From: Peptoniphilus_A olsenii
GTDB lineage: Bacteria; Bacillota; Clostridia; Tissierellales; Peptoniphilaceae
Length of the DNA stretch: 64,000 bases
Assembly: GCF_040545475.1 (NCBI RefSeq)
Contig: NZ_JBEPMA010000006.1
Span: forward strand, 1 to 64,000
Reading direction: 5' to 3'
The notes under the pieces are model-generated. The model searched no databases and was not told the origin of the DNA. It was given only the letters and a program-made list of their open reading frames with translations. Positions within the stretch are counted from its first letter, which is position 1, and every line of letters starts with the position of its first letter. Position numbers and translations under genes: made by a program. This document shows positions 8,046-16,092 of the stretch, in pieces.

Positions 8046-10185
8046 AATTCATCTCTTCTTTCCTTTTCTTCTTTTTTGAAACAACTTTTGACCTATCTTT
8101 TCTAAATATAAGATAAATATATACAAAAAGAATTCCAATAGCTATTGCTGTTTGTATATTAAATTCTCCACCTTCTAGTATTCTGCCAAACTGATATACC
8201 ATAAGTGATACAGTATAAGAGAACACTAAAAGATATGCTATGGCAAAACCAAACCATTTTTTAGAACCCATCTCTTCTTTTATAGCTCCAATTGCTGCAA
8301 AACAAGGTATAGTCAATTGATTGAATAATACAAATGAAAAAGCTGCAGCTACTGAGAAATTAGATGCAATAAATTCTGATAAAGTCTCTGCTCCAGGTGT
8401 TACTTCACCAAGACCAGCCACAACTCCATATGCACCTACAACTAATTCTTTTGCCACAAGTCCCAAAACTGTAGCCACTGAAGCCATCCAGTTACCAAAA
8501 CCAAGAGGTTTAAAAATTGGTGCTATTATTTGTCCTAATGCTGCAAGCATTGAATCGTGTGGGTCCGCTCCAAATTCCATAAATGTTCCATTTGTAGAAA
8601 TATTTTGTAAAAACCAAACCACAACTGTTCCTAATAAAATAACAGTCCCAGCTTTTGCAATAAATGATTTACATCTAAACCATGTAACTTTTAAAATATT
8701 TGCAGCAGAAGGAAGATGATATTCTGGAAGTTCCATAACAAAAGGAGCTGGATCTTCACTAAAATATTTAGACTTTTTCAAAATTAGGCCGCTTGTTATA
8801 ACAGCGACAATTCCTGCAAAATACCAAAAAGGTGCATACCACCAAGTGCCACCAATAAAGGCTGCAAACATGGCAAGTACATCTAATTTCGCTCCACATG
8901 GCATGAAAGATGCAGTCATTATTGTCATTCTTCTGTCATTGTCTGACTCAATTGTTCGAGTTCCCATTATTGCAGGTACAGAACAACCAGTACCCATCAA
9001 AATTGGTATAAAAGACTTACCTGAAAGTCCAAATCTTCTAAAAATTCTATCGAGTATAAAAGCAATTCTCGACATATATCCAATATCTTCTAAAATCGCA
9101 ATGAATAAAAATAAAGTTGCAATTACTGGTAAGAAACCCAGAACTGCACCCACACCAGCAATAATTCCATCAACTAAAAGTGAAATTAAAAACTCTGCTG
9201 CTCCAGCATTAACCAAAAATGTTCTCACATTTTCTCCGATAATTTCACCAAAGAAGACCTCATTAGTCCAGTCAGTTATTGGCCCACCAACAAAATTAAT
9301 CGCCAACACATATACAAAAGTTATCACAGCAATAAATATTGGAATTGCCAAAAATCTATTAGTTACAATTCGGTCAATTTTATCAGAAGTAGTCATACCA
9401 GTTCTGCCTTTTTTGACAGCTTTTTTTGTAATATCAGTTACAAAATTATATCTTTCATCAGTTATTATACCTTCTGTATCATCATCAAACTCATCTTCAG
9501 AAATTTTAATCATTTCCTTTAACCTTTGAGTTTCGCTTGCAAAAAGAGGATACTCATTTATGATTTTATCGTCTTCCTCAAAAAGTTTAACTGCAAGCCA
9601 TCTTTTGGAAGGATTGTCTTTAATTAAGCTAAACTCTTCTATTTCTAAAATTCTATCCTCAATTTTTTTAGAAAATAAAGTATAACTCTCATTTTTCTTG
9701 CCTACAGACTCAACTACCGCTTCAATTAGCAAATCAATATTTTCATTTCTTAGAGCCGAAATCTCTACAACTTTACAATTTAGTTCTTTCTCCAGCATAG
9801 CAACATTGATTTCGTCATTATTTTTCCTAACAACATCCATCATATTTAAAGCTAACACTAGAGGAATATTTAACTCAGCTAGTTGAGTTGCAAGATATAA
9901 ATTTCTCTCGATATTTCTAGCATCAATTACATCTATAATCACATCAGGTCGTTCATTTACAAGATAATCTCTGGCCACAACCTCTTCTAAAGTGTATGGC
10001 GAAAGTGAGTAAATTCCAGGTAAATCCGTAAAATGAATTTCCTTATTTTTTTTGTACTCACCAGTTTTCTTTTCAACAGTAACACCAGGCCAGTTACCTA
10101 CATACTGGTTTGAGCCTGTTAAAATGTTAAAAAGAGTAGATTTCCCACTATTGGGATTACCTGCTATTGCTACATTAATTGTCAT
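8032..10185 (-). CDS. feoB: Ferrous iron transporter FeoB
   Basis: A 717-residue Fe(II) permease. The N-terminal G domain has G1 GNPNSGKST (8-16), G3 DLPG (about 54-57) and G4 NMMD (about 114-117). A helical GDI-like domain follows, then the membrane part from about residue 280 with two Gate repeats, including the Cys motif MGTGCSVPAIMGTR. Length and order are typical of full FeoB. It follows the two feoA genes closely and overlaps the small Cys-rich partner gene. The operon probably responds to iron or redox state, but no Fur-type box was identified. Confidence 0.97.
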   Translation of the reverse strand: MTINVAIAGNPNSGKSTLFNILTGSNQYVGNWPGVTVEKKTGEYKKNKEIHFTDLPGIYSLSPYTLEEVVARDYLVNERPDVIIDVIDARNIERNLYLATQLAELNIPLVLALNMMDVVRKNNDEINVAMLEKELNCKVVEISALRNENIDLLIEAVVESVGKKNESYTLFSKKIEDRILEIEEFSLIKDNPSKRWLAVKLFEEDDKIINEYPLFASETQRLKEMIKISEDEFDDDTEGIITDERYNFVTDITKKAVKKGRTGMTTSDKIDRIVTNRFLAIPIFIAVITFVYVLAINFVGGPITDWTNEVFFGEIIGENVRTFLVNAGAAEFLISLLVDGIIAGVGAVLGFLPVIATLFLFIAILEDIGYMSRIAFILDRIFRRFGLSGKSFIPILMGTGCSVPAIMGTRTIESDNDRRMTIMTASFMPCGAKLDVLAMFAAFIGGTWWYAPFWYFAGIVAVITSGLILKKSKYFSEDPAPFVMELPEYHLPSAANILKVTWFRCKSFIAKAGTVILLGTVVVWFLQNISTNGTFMEFGADPHDSMLAALGQIIAPIFKPLGFGNWMASVATVLGLVAKELVVGAYGVVAGLGEVTPGAETLSEFIASNFSVAAAFSFVLFNQLTIPCFAAIGAIKEEMGSKKWFGFAIAYLLVFSYTVSLMVYQFGRILEGGEFNIQTAIAIGILFVYIYLIFRKDRSKVVSKKKKRKEEMNYDTY

Positions 10186-10193
10186 AATATCTC

Positions 10194-10433
10194 CTACTTT
10201 TCAATTTCTTCTATTTCTATTAGTTCCGCATCTTCACGTCTAATAGTAAGTTCATAATTGCGTAAATTTATTTGAACGGGATCACCTAATGGAGCAACTT
10301 TTCGTATGTATATTTCTGTATTCTTAGTAATGCCCATGTCCATTATTCTTCTCTTCAAAGGACCTTTGCCCGTTATTTTTTTTATTATATAATATTTTCC
10401 TACTTTGGCATTTTTTAAAGATTTGACCTCCAT
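10194..10433 (-). CDS. feoA: FeoA domain protein
   Basis: A 79-residue SH3-like FeoA protein that binds FeoB and supports iron uptake. The core GKGPLKRRIMDMGITKNTEIYIRKVAPLGDP is characteristic. The ATG has GAGGAGATG upstream, overlapping the end of the first FeoA-like gene. Eight bases separate it from feoB. Confidence 0.93.
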   Translation of the reverse strand: MEVKSLKNAKVGKYYIIKKITGKGPLKRRIMDMGITKNTEIYIRKVAPLGDPVQINLRNYELTIRREDAELIEIEEIEK

Positions 10434-10434
10434 A

Positions 10435-10671
10435 CTACATCTCCTCTACCATAATTTTTTTGGATAAATCTTTTCCAATAGCTACCTTGGTATCTTCAAA
10501 TGAAATTATCAGATTGCCTTCATTTTTATTAATAATAATTCCAATTGCACCTTCCTTAATACCTAAACTCGCAAGCTTTGATATAGAAATATCATCACTA
10601 TCTAAAGGTCTTATTCTAATAATTCTAAAATATGTATTTAAAGAAAGCCTATCTAATTTTAACAAACGCAT
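10435..10671 (-). CDS. Second FeoA-like protein (first gene of feo operon)
   Basis: A 78-residue FeoA-like protein: LDRLSLNTYFRIIRI is the first strand pair and ISKLASLGIKEG the helix and turn. The longer frame reaches 10713, but the start at 10671 is preferred because the promoter's -10 element lies at 10723-10728 and the FeoA fold begins right after this ATG. Its ribosome site is weak (GGGGTG directly before ATG). Two feoA genes ahead of feoB is common in clostridia-like anaerobes. Confidence 0.85.
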   Translation of the reverse strand: MRLLKLDRLSLNTYFRIIRIRPLDSDDISISKLASLGIKEGAIGIIINKNEGNLIISFEDTKVAIGKDLSKKIMVEEM

Positions 10672-10722
10672 CACCCCAAGGATAAACTCTATGAATTTGA
10701 CATTCATTATCAATATAATAAT

Positions 10723-10731
10723 ATTATAACA
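10723..10731 (-). promoter_or_regulatory. Extended -10 promoter of the feo operon
   Basis: On the minus strand TG-T-TATAAT forms an extended -10 element. No good -35 is visible at 17 bp. It would start the message about 45 bases ahead of the first feoA-like gene. Confidence 0.5.
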
Positions 10732-11170
10732 TGATTTTTAAAAAATTAAAGGGTATTGATACAGTTTTTCAATTAAAAAAGTGTCCTCAGCCAAAAAACT
10801 TGTAAAAAAATCGAATGAATCTGCATGTGACGGTGAGAATTTTTCCCCTCCCATGTCATCCTGAGCGAAAAAATCTTGTGAGATTCAGAAGTCGAAGGAT
10901 CTGCATGTAATGTAGAGATTTTGTTTAGGTAAAAAAAGAAGTGTAATGGAAAATATAATAGAAAAGTTTTCTACCTATATCTACAAAACGGCACCTCTAC
11001 AGGCAGATTCCTCGATTACAGAAAATTCGGAAGAATTTTCTTCCACTCGGAATGACAGTTATAGGGGTTGTCGTTGCTCTTTCCAGTGTCATCTCGACTA
11101 AGTGAGCGGCAGCGAACGCATGGAGAGATCTGCATGTCGTGGAGAGAATCTATGGAGTTTTAAAACAAAG

Positions 11171-11459
11171 TATTCAAGCACCCAAACCACGAACAACTAT
11201 AGCAAAAAGTCGAATATGATTTTTAACTGTTCGAGCGACAGCGAGTTTTAAAAATCCGACTTTTTGCGAGGGAAATGAAAAACTAAAGAGGTAAAAACTT
11301 TGTCTAAAAAAGGCGTGGGGGTTTGGTTGCTTGCTCGAAGGAAGGAAAGGGGGCCTCGCAGCGAAAGCGGAATGCCCCCTTTCCTTCCTTCGAAATAGAA
11401 TAGAAAATGGTGATTTAGAAAATATTTATTAAAAAAGATTTTTAATTATTCATACAGAA
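11171..11459 (+). repeat. L-module copy A
   Basis: A ~290-bp unit inside the array. Hairpin 1 (11202-11267, 66 nt) pairs GCAAAAAGTCG with CGACTTTTTGC and, inside that, GATTTTTAA with TTAAAAATC. Hairpin 2 has a perfect 20-bp stem (11335-11354 with 11374-11393) and a 19-nt loop. The unit ends where the next TTCC-hairpin unit begins (TACAGAAC). Confidence 0.9.
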
Positions 11460-11962
11460 CGGCTCCTACACAGGCAGATTCCTCACTCTTCGAGTACACG
11501 GCGATTCCAGAAAATTCTTACGCATTTTCTTCCACTCGGAATGACAGTTGTAGGTGTTGTCGTTACCCTTTCCAGTGTCATCTCGACTAAGTGAGTGTAA
11601 ACGAACGCATAAAGAGTCTTGCATGTGACGGGGAGAATCTGCAGAGTTTAAATAAAAAATGTTGTGAAATAAGCATAAGAAAAGTCTTCTATTTATATTT
11701 ACAGAACTACCCCTTTACAGGCAGATTCCTCACTCTTCGAGTACACGGCGACTTTCGCCTTGCTCGCTCGGAATGACAGTTGTGGAGGTTGTAGCGGTTT
11801 AAAGACTTCAATTCTTGCGAATTTTCTTTTGTGTATTCTAATGACAATAGTAAATCTTAAATGAAATCCTCTTATAGTGTCATCTCGACTAAGTGAGCAA
11901 AGCGAACGCATGGAGAGATCTACATTTAATGGAGAAAATCTGTAAAGTTTTAAATTAAAAAG

Positions 11963-12253
11963 TATTCAAGCACCCAAACCACGAACAAGTATAGCAAAAA
12001 GTCGAAAATGATTTTTAACTGCTTGAGCATCAGCGAGTTTTAAAAATCCGACTTTTTGCGAGTAAAATGAAAAATTAAAGAGGTAAAAACTTTGTCTAAA
12101 AAAGGCGTGGGGGTTTGGTTGGTTGCTCGAAGGAAAGGAAAGGGGGCCTCGCAGCGAAAGCGGAATGCCCCCTTTCCTTCCTTCGAAATAGAATAGAAAA
12201 TGGTGGTTTAGAAAATATTTATTAAAAAAGACTTTTTAATTATTCATACAGAA
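11963..12253 (+). repeat. L-module copy B
   Basis: Same unit as copy A, almost identical. Hairpin 1 is at 11994-12059. Hairpin 2 is at 12127-12186, with one extra A in the left arm giving a one-base bulge. Confidence 0.9.
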
Positions 12254-12872
12254 CAACCCCTCTACAGGTAGATTCCTCGATTACAGAAAATTCTCTCGAA
12301 TTTTCTTTCACTCGGAATGACAGTTGGGGGAGTTGTTACGGTCTATAGGCTTCAATTCTTATGAATTTTCTTTTGCGTACTCTAATGACAATAGTAAATC
12401 TTAAATGAAATCCTCTTATAGTGTCATCTCGACTAAGTGAGCGGCAGCGAACGCATGGAGAGATCTGCATGTCGTGGAGAGAATTTTTCCCCTCCCATGT
12501 CATCCTGAGCGAAAAAATCTTGTGAGATTCAGAAGTCGAAGGATCTGCATGTAATGTAGAGATTTTGTTTAGGTAAAAAAAGAAGTGTAATGGAAAAAAT
12601 AATAACAAAGGACTTCTATTGATTTTACAGAACTACTCCAATACAGGCAGATTCCTCGACTCGCCTTGCTCGCTCGGAATGACAGTTGTAGGGGTTGTCG
12701 TTGCCCTTTCCAATATCATCTCGACTAAAAAGCGTGCGAACGCATGGAGAGATCTGCAATTAGAGGAGAGAACATGTAATTATGAATAAAAATAGTAGTC
12801 AAAAGAATAAAATAAAAAAACACCAATCCTCCCCCAACCACATTACAACTAACATTAATATAATAAAAAAAG

Positions 12873-12899
12873 GCAAAAAAATAAGACAGTAAAACTGCC
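12873..12899 (-). terminator. Probable terminator after the YvrJ gene
   Basis: On the minus strand GGCAGT-TTT-ACTGTC (one G-T pair) is followed by TTATTTTTTT, 16 bp after the stop codon. Confidence 0.65.
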
Positions 12900-12914
12900 T
12901 ATCCAATCACCAAC

Positions 12915-13061
12915 TCATCTATTCATTTTTTCAAAAGCTCGACTCAGTTCCAAAATTGCATCTCGGAGTTCGTCAAGTTTTGTTTCGTGCCTAACCAAAA
13001 TATAACAAGAAATGGCAATTGGAAAACCAATATTAGACACAAAAGATAGTAACTCTTCCAT
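12915..13061 (-). CDS. YvrJ family small membrane protein
   Basis: A 48-residue protein: MEELLSFVSN, a hydrophobic helix (about 10-24), then a charged amphipathic tail with KLDELRDAILEL. This is the YvrJ family (Pfam 12841). Its layout resembles small holin-like proteins such as BhlA/UviB, but holin activity is inference. An alternative ATG two codons upstream (13067) overlaps the stop of the DUF2922 gene. It is the last gene of the DUF1659-DUF2922-YvrJ unit. Confidence 0.88.
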   Translation of the reverse strand: MEELLSFVSNIGFPIAISCYILVRHETKLDELRDAILELSRAFEKMNR

Positions 13062-13066
13062 AATCA

Positions 13067-13285
13067 TCACACAAGCTCTTCTTCTGTTCTCTTAACGATT
13101 GTGGCACCGTTATATTTATTTAGAAAACCTGCTTTACCTTTAATAAGTTGCTTTTCAACTGCAAACTCACCAAAGTTATTAGCATCAAGAGCCGATAAAT
13201 CAGCTTTCGGTTCAGATACAGAAATAACTTTTTTATTTCCTTCTTCATCAACGAAATTTAATCTAACAGTCTTTTTAGTATCCAT
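13067..13285 (-). CDS. DUF2922 family protein
   Basis: A 72-residue soluble protein matching DUF2922 (Pfam 11148): an N-terminal beta hairpin (TVRLNFVDEEGNKKVISV), then PKADLSA and an alpha/beta end. Function is unknown. The family is regularly found between DUF1659 and YvrJ genes in Firmicutes, often near an amidase or phage-like lysis genes. The ATG has a good GGAGGAAAAGC upstream. It lies 36 bp after the DUF1659 gene. Confidence 0.88.
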   Translation of the reverse strand: MDTKKTVRLNFVDEEGNKKVISVSEPKADLSALDANNFGEFAVEKQLIKGKAGFLNKYNGATIVKRTEEELV

Positions 13286-13321
13286 GCTTTTCCTCCTTTA
13301 CTAAAATTAACTAACACTAAC

Positions 13322-13522
13322 TTACTCACCTAAAACTTCTTCTGTCACTTTAACTGCCATGTCTAGCTCACCTTCAAGCATACCTGCAAGAAGTCCTGCT
13401 CCTTGATAAAGGTCTTCATTACCAACACTTTCGTTAATACCATTAAGAGCAACAGATCTCTTTTTAGTATTACCAGAATCATCTTGGTTTGCGACAACAG
13501 TTCTCAATTTAATGTCTGCCAT
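13322..13522 (-). CDS. DUF1659 family protein
   Basis: A 66-residue protein of the DUF1659 family (Pfam 07872). The start at 13522 is preferred over an ATG at 13561 because GGAGGTGAAAAT precedes it and the upstream codons belong to the conserved promoter box. It is the first gene of the DUF1659-DUF2922-YvrJ unit. Role unknown; the co-occurring set is conserved, which suggests a common complex. Confidence 0.88.
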   Translation of the reverse strand: MADIKLRTVVANQDDSGNTKKRSVALNGINESVGNEDLYQGAGLLAGMLEGELDMAVKVTEEVLGE

Positions 13523-13526
13523 ATTT

Positions 13527-13572
13527 TCACCTCCTATAATATACATAGAATAAAATAGCAAAAGTTGCTATG
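13527..13572 (-). promoter_or_regulatory. Duplicated upstream box, copy 2 (before DUF1659)
   Basis: A 46-bp box ending at the ribosome site. It is identical at 41 of 46 positions to the box before the amidase gene (14096-14141). On the minus strand it reads CATAGCAACTTTT, then an AT-rich stretch with TATTTTATTCTATG, then the GGAGGTGA site. Two near-identical copies before two separate transcription units look like a promoter for a dedicated sigma factor or an operator. Confidence 0.65.
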
Positions 13573-13616
13573 AGTTTTTAAAATTTTTACAAAATTATAT
13601 AAAATTTCAAAAATCA

Positions 13617-14090
13617 CTATAAACTTTCCTTAAACTTCCACCACTTTTTCCAATTATCACTCGCCATAGAACGTGGGCAAATTTTGTGACTAGCATCAAA
13701 ATGCCTTACCACATTTTTCAAAGGAATTTGATAAAACTTCATCAATTCCCTAACTAACTTTCGGGCAAACTCAAGGGACTTATCCATATCACCATCACTG
13801 TTTACGCATATCTCAATTCCAATAGAATTAGAATTCGTGATGCCATACCTTCCCCTGCCATCGCCACAATGCCAAGCCGCATGAGCATCCTCAATAATTT
13901 GCACCACACCATTATCATCAACAAAATAATGGGCCGAAGCATTTCTGTTGCATCTGCCGAAGTATAGAAAGTGGTTAAGAGCATTCGCACCAGCATTAGA
14001 ATTGCCAGTATCATGAATGACAATATAACGAATCGGAGTAGACCTTCTCGAAGAATAATTGAAGTGGATTAATTTTTTATCAATTAGCAT
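13617..14090 (-). CDS. N-acetylmuramoyl-L-alanine amidase (Amidase_2)
   Basis: A 157-residue peptidoglycan amidase that cuts between MurNAc and L-Ala. Zinc ligands are His26 (IVIHDTGN), His130 (VVRH) and Cys138 (KICP). ASAHYFVDDNG and HAAWHCG are typical of phage T7-lysozyme-like and PGRP-like enzymes. It has no signal peptide and no cell-wall-binding domain, so it would need a holin-like partner or lysis to reach the wall. The YvrJ protein downstream is a candidate. The start at 14090 has GGAGGTGATATTT. It is preceded by the first copy of the 46-bp box. Confidence 0.93.
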   Translation of the reverse strand: MLIDKKLIHFNYSSRRSTPIRYIVIHDTGNSNAGANALNHFLYFGRCNRNASAHYFVDDNGVVQIIEDAHAAWHCGDGRGRYGITNSNSIGIEICVNSDGDMDKSLEFARKLVRELMKFYQIPLKNVVRHFDASHKICPRSMASDNWKKWWKFKESL

Positions 14091-14095
14091 AAATA

Positions 14096-14141
14096 TCACC
14101 TCCTATTATGTATATAGAATAAAATGGTAAAAGTTGCTATG
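14096..14141 (-). promoter_or_regulatory. Duplicated upstream box, copy 1 (before amidase)
   Basis: The partner of the box at 13527-13572; the five differences are all single substitutions. It ends in the amidase ribosome site. The palindrome seen in copy 2 (ATAGCAA ... TTGCTAT) is broken here, which favours a sigma-factor promoter over a dimer operator. Confidence 0.65.
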
Positions 14142-14307
14142 GGGGTTTTGGTTTTTCTTAAATAATATAAAGAAAAATTATTAAGAAATGAAATGTAAAT
14201 ATAGTGATAACCTCGTACTCTGTCATTCCGAGCGGAAAACCCGAAGGGTTTGCAAAGTCGCCGTGTACTCGAAGAGTGAGGAATCTGCCTGTAGAGGGGT
14301 TGTTCTG

Positions 14308-14595
14308 TATGAATAATTAAAAAGTCTTTTTTAATAAATATTTTCTAAACCACCATTTTCTATTCTATTTCGAAGGAAGGAAAGGGGGCATTCCGCTTTC
14401 GCTGCGAGGCCCCCTTTCCTTTCCTTCGAGCTTCCAACCAAACCCCCACGCCTTTTTTAGACTAAGTTTTTACCTCTCTAGTTTTTCTTTACCTCGCAAA
14501 AAGTCGGATTTTTAAAACTCGCTGATGCTCAAACAGTTAAAAATCATTTTCGACTTTTTGCTATAGTTGTTCGTGGTTTGGGTGCTTGAATACTT
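14308..14595 (-). repeat. L-module copy C
   Basis: Inverted relative to copies A and B. Hairpin 2 is at 14370-14429 and hairpin 1 at 14496-14561. The region between the hairpins (GACTAAGTTTTTACCTC) is conserved. Confidence 0.9.
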
Positions 14596-14784
14596 TTTAA
14601 TTTAAAACTTTACAGATTTTCTCCATTAAATGTAGATCTCTCCATGCGTTCGCTTTGCTCACTTAGTCGAGATGACACTGGAAAGAGCAACGACAACCCC
14701 TATAACTGTCATTCCGAGCGAAAGAAAATGCGTAAGAATTTTCTGAAGTCGAGGAATCTGCCTGTAGAGGGGTTGTTCTGTATG

Positions 14785-15068
14785 AATAATTAAAAGTCTT
14801 TTTTAATAAATATTTTCTAAACCACCATTTTCTATTCTTCTTTCGAAGGAGGAAAAGGGGGCATTCCGCTTTCGCTGCGAGGCCCCCTTTCCTTTCCTTC
14901 GAGCTTCCAACCAAACCCCCACGCCTTTTTTAGACTAAGTTTTTACCTCTCTAGTTTTTCTTTACCTCGCAAAAAGTCGGATTTTTAAAACTCGCTGATG
15001 CTCAAACAGTTAAAAATCATTTTCGACTTTTTGCTATACTTGTTCGTGGTTTGGGTGCTTGAATACTT
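14785..15068 (-). repeat. L-module copy D
   Basis: A tandem repeat of copy C, about 472 bp further on. Hairpin 1 is at 14969-15034. The hairpin 2 left arm (from 14842) carries an internal change (GGAGGAAAAGG), so the stem is less perfect than in copy A. Confidence 0.9.
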
Positions 15069-15317
15069 TTTAATTTAAAACTTTACAGATTTTCTCCATT
15101 AAATGTAGATCTCTCCATGCGTTCGCTAGCTCACTTAGTCGAGATGACACTGGAAAGAGCAACGACAACCCCTATAACTGTCATTCCGAGCGAAAGAAAA
15201 TGCGTAAGAATTTTCTGAAGTCGAGGAATCTGCCTGTAGAGGAGTAGTTCTGTAGAAATAAATAGAAGTCTTTTCTCATTCTTATCCAAAGAATATATTT
15301 TCTTTTTAGAACATATG

Positions 15318-15346
15318 TTGCTTTTGTGTTCGAAATCCTTTATACT
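15318..15346 (+). promoter_or_regulatory. Promoter of the sigma factor gene
   Basis: TTGCTT (15318-15323) and TATACT (15341-15346) with a 17-bp spacer, 37 bp before the start codon. It lies just outside the repeat array. Confidence 0.55.
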
Positions 15347-15383
15347 ATTATTATAAAAAAACAAGTGTTCACAGGAGGTATTA

Positions 15384-15953
15384 ATGGAACATAAAAATGA
15401 TTACAAAGAGTTCGACTATTTTCTTCGTCTTGCGATGATTGGGGACGGGTATGGCAAATTAAGGGTTGTGGAAATGCTTAGGCCTCTCATCATTTCTTCT
15501 ATCAAGAAATACTGCCCCATCATGCGAGAGTTTGAGGATTTGTATGCTGATGGTGTTGAGGTTATTTTAAGTCTTATTGAGACTTTTGACGGCAAGAGGT
15601 CTTTTTTGAAATATGCTAAGTCATATTTGAAATATCATTATCTCGACACGTATAAGTATTTGACAAATGTGGAAAGTGATATGCATGAGGATGAGGAGGT
15701 GAATATTTTTGATACAATAGAGGCTGATACTCATGTTGAAGATGAGTATCTTAAAAAGGAAAATAAGTGGACTATTAGAGAGGCAATTAAAACACTTTCA
15801 CCAAGAGAACAACAGGTAATCAATCTATTTTATTATCATAGGCTGGGCCTATCGGAGATTGGAAATTATTTGGGTATATCTAAATGGACTGTTGTCAATT
15901 TGAAGAGAAATGCAATAGCAAAACTCAGAAAAGTTTTGGTGAAAGATTTTTAA
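15384..15953 (+). CDS. Sigma-70 family RNA polymerase sigma factor
   Basis: A 189-residue protein with sigma region 2 (about 20-105: ADGVEVILSLIETFDGKRSFLKYAKSY-type segment) and region 4 (about 128-186: LSPREQQVINLFYYHRLGLSEIGNYLGIS with a helix-turn-helix). It lacks regions 1 and 3, like ECF or UviA/TcdR-type sigma factors. The start has AGGAGGTATTA. It lies on the opposite strand from the amidase cassette, with array R2 between. A link to the duplicated 46-bp boxes is inference. YvrJ-containing clusters in other Firmicutes also carry sigma factor genes. Confidence 0.9.
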   Translation: MEHKNDYKEFDYFLRLAMIGDGYGKLRVVEMLRPLIISSIKKYCPIMREFEDLYADGVEVILSLIETFDGKRSFLKYAKSYLKYHYLDTYKYLTNVESDMHEDEEVNIFDTIEADTHVEDEYLKKENKWTIREAIKTLSPREQQVINLFYYHRLGLSEIGNYLGISKWTVVNLKRNAIAKLRKVLVKDF

Positions 15954-15960
15954 AAAGGAG

Positions 15961-16008
15961 AAAGATTAGCTGATTAATTTTTACATAATAATCAACTAAT
16001 CTTTTTTA
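15961..16008 (+). terminator. Terminator of the sigma factor gene
   Basis: AAGATTAG-C-TGATTA pairs with TAATCA-A-CTAATCTT, followed by a T run. Confidence 0.85.
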
Positions 16009-16040
16009 ATTTTTGGATAATATTATTTAATTTTATGTAT

Positions 16041-16068
16041 AAAAAAACTCAAGGCATGTGCCTTGAGT
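16041..16068 (-). terminator. Terminator of the SLH protein gene
   Basis: A perfect stem ACTCAAGGC / GCCTTGAGT with a 4-base loop (ATGT), with T runs on both strands, 24 bp after the stop. It could work in both directions. Confidence 0.9.
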
Positions 16069-16092
16069 TTTTGTTTAATTGAAAACACTTAA

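Larger units (their letters stand above)
10795..12790 (+). repeat. Repeat array R1 (plus orientation)
   Basis: About 2 kb without genes between the feo operon and the YvrJ cassette. It holds two TCCT-hairpins (near 10856 and 12498), five TTCC-hairpins (second arms near 11049, 11539, 11770, 12315, 12675), five TCTC-hairpins (near 11090, 11575, 11880, 12424, 12714) and L-modules A and B. Open frames here run through the repeats in several phases, differ between copies and lack ribosome sites, so they are not taken as genes. It mirrors array R2 across the cassette. Confidence 0.9.
14150..15280 (-). repeat. Repeat array R2 (minus orientation)
   Basis: A gene-free stretch between the amidase promoter and the sigma factor gene. 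It contains three TTCC-hairpins (first arms near 14220, 14708, 15179), two TCTC-hairpins (near 14667 and 15139) and L-modules C and D. All lie opposite to array R1. The edge motif with ATTAAGAAATGAAATG (14178-14193) marks its left end. Two successive ~472-bp blocks (14278-14750 and 14751-15222) are near-identical direct repeats. Confidence 0.9.

Noticed and set aside
8321..9529. Plus-strand frames of 132 and 227 codons inside feoB
   Set aside because: Antisense shadows of feoB with no recognisable protein features.
11591..12608. Small open frames in array R1 (also 14663-14914, 15131-15364, 20193-20586, 21340-21528, 42631-43136, 54408-54647)
   Set aside because: They cross hairpin units, differ in frame and ends among copies, and lack ribosome sites. 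Similar peptides arise only because the DNA repeat is the same.
10795..12790. CRISPR array
   Set aside because: The repeats are long, of several classes, internally palindromic and separated by other conserved repeats, not by unique spacers of even length. No cas gene is near.
13541..13572. Dimer operator (ATAGCAA-AAG-TTGCTAT) before DUF1659
   Set aside because: The palindrome is perfect here but broken in the sister box at 14111-14141, while other parts of the box are kept. A promoter reading fits better.
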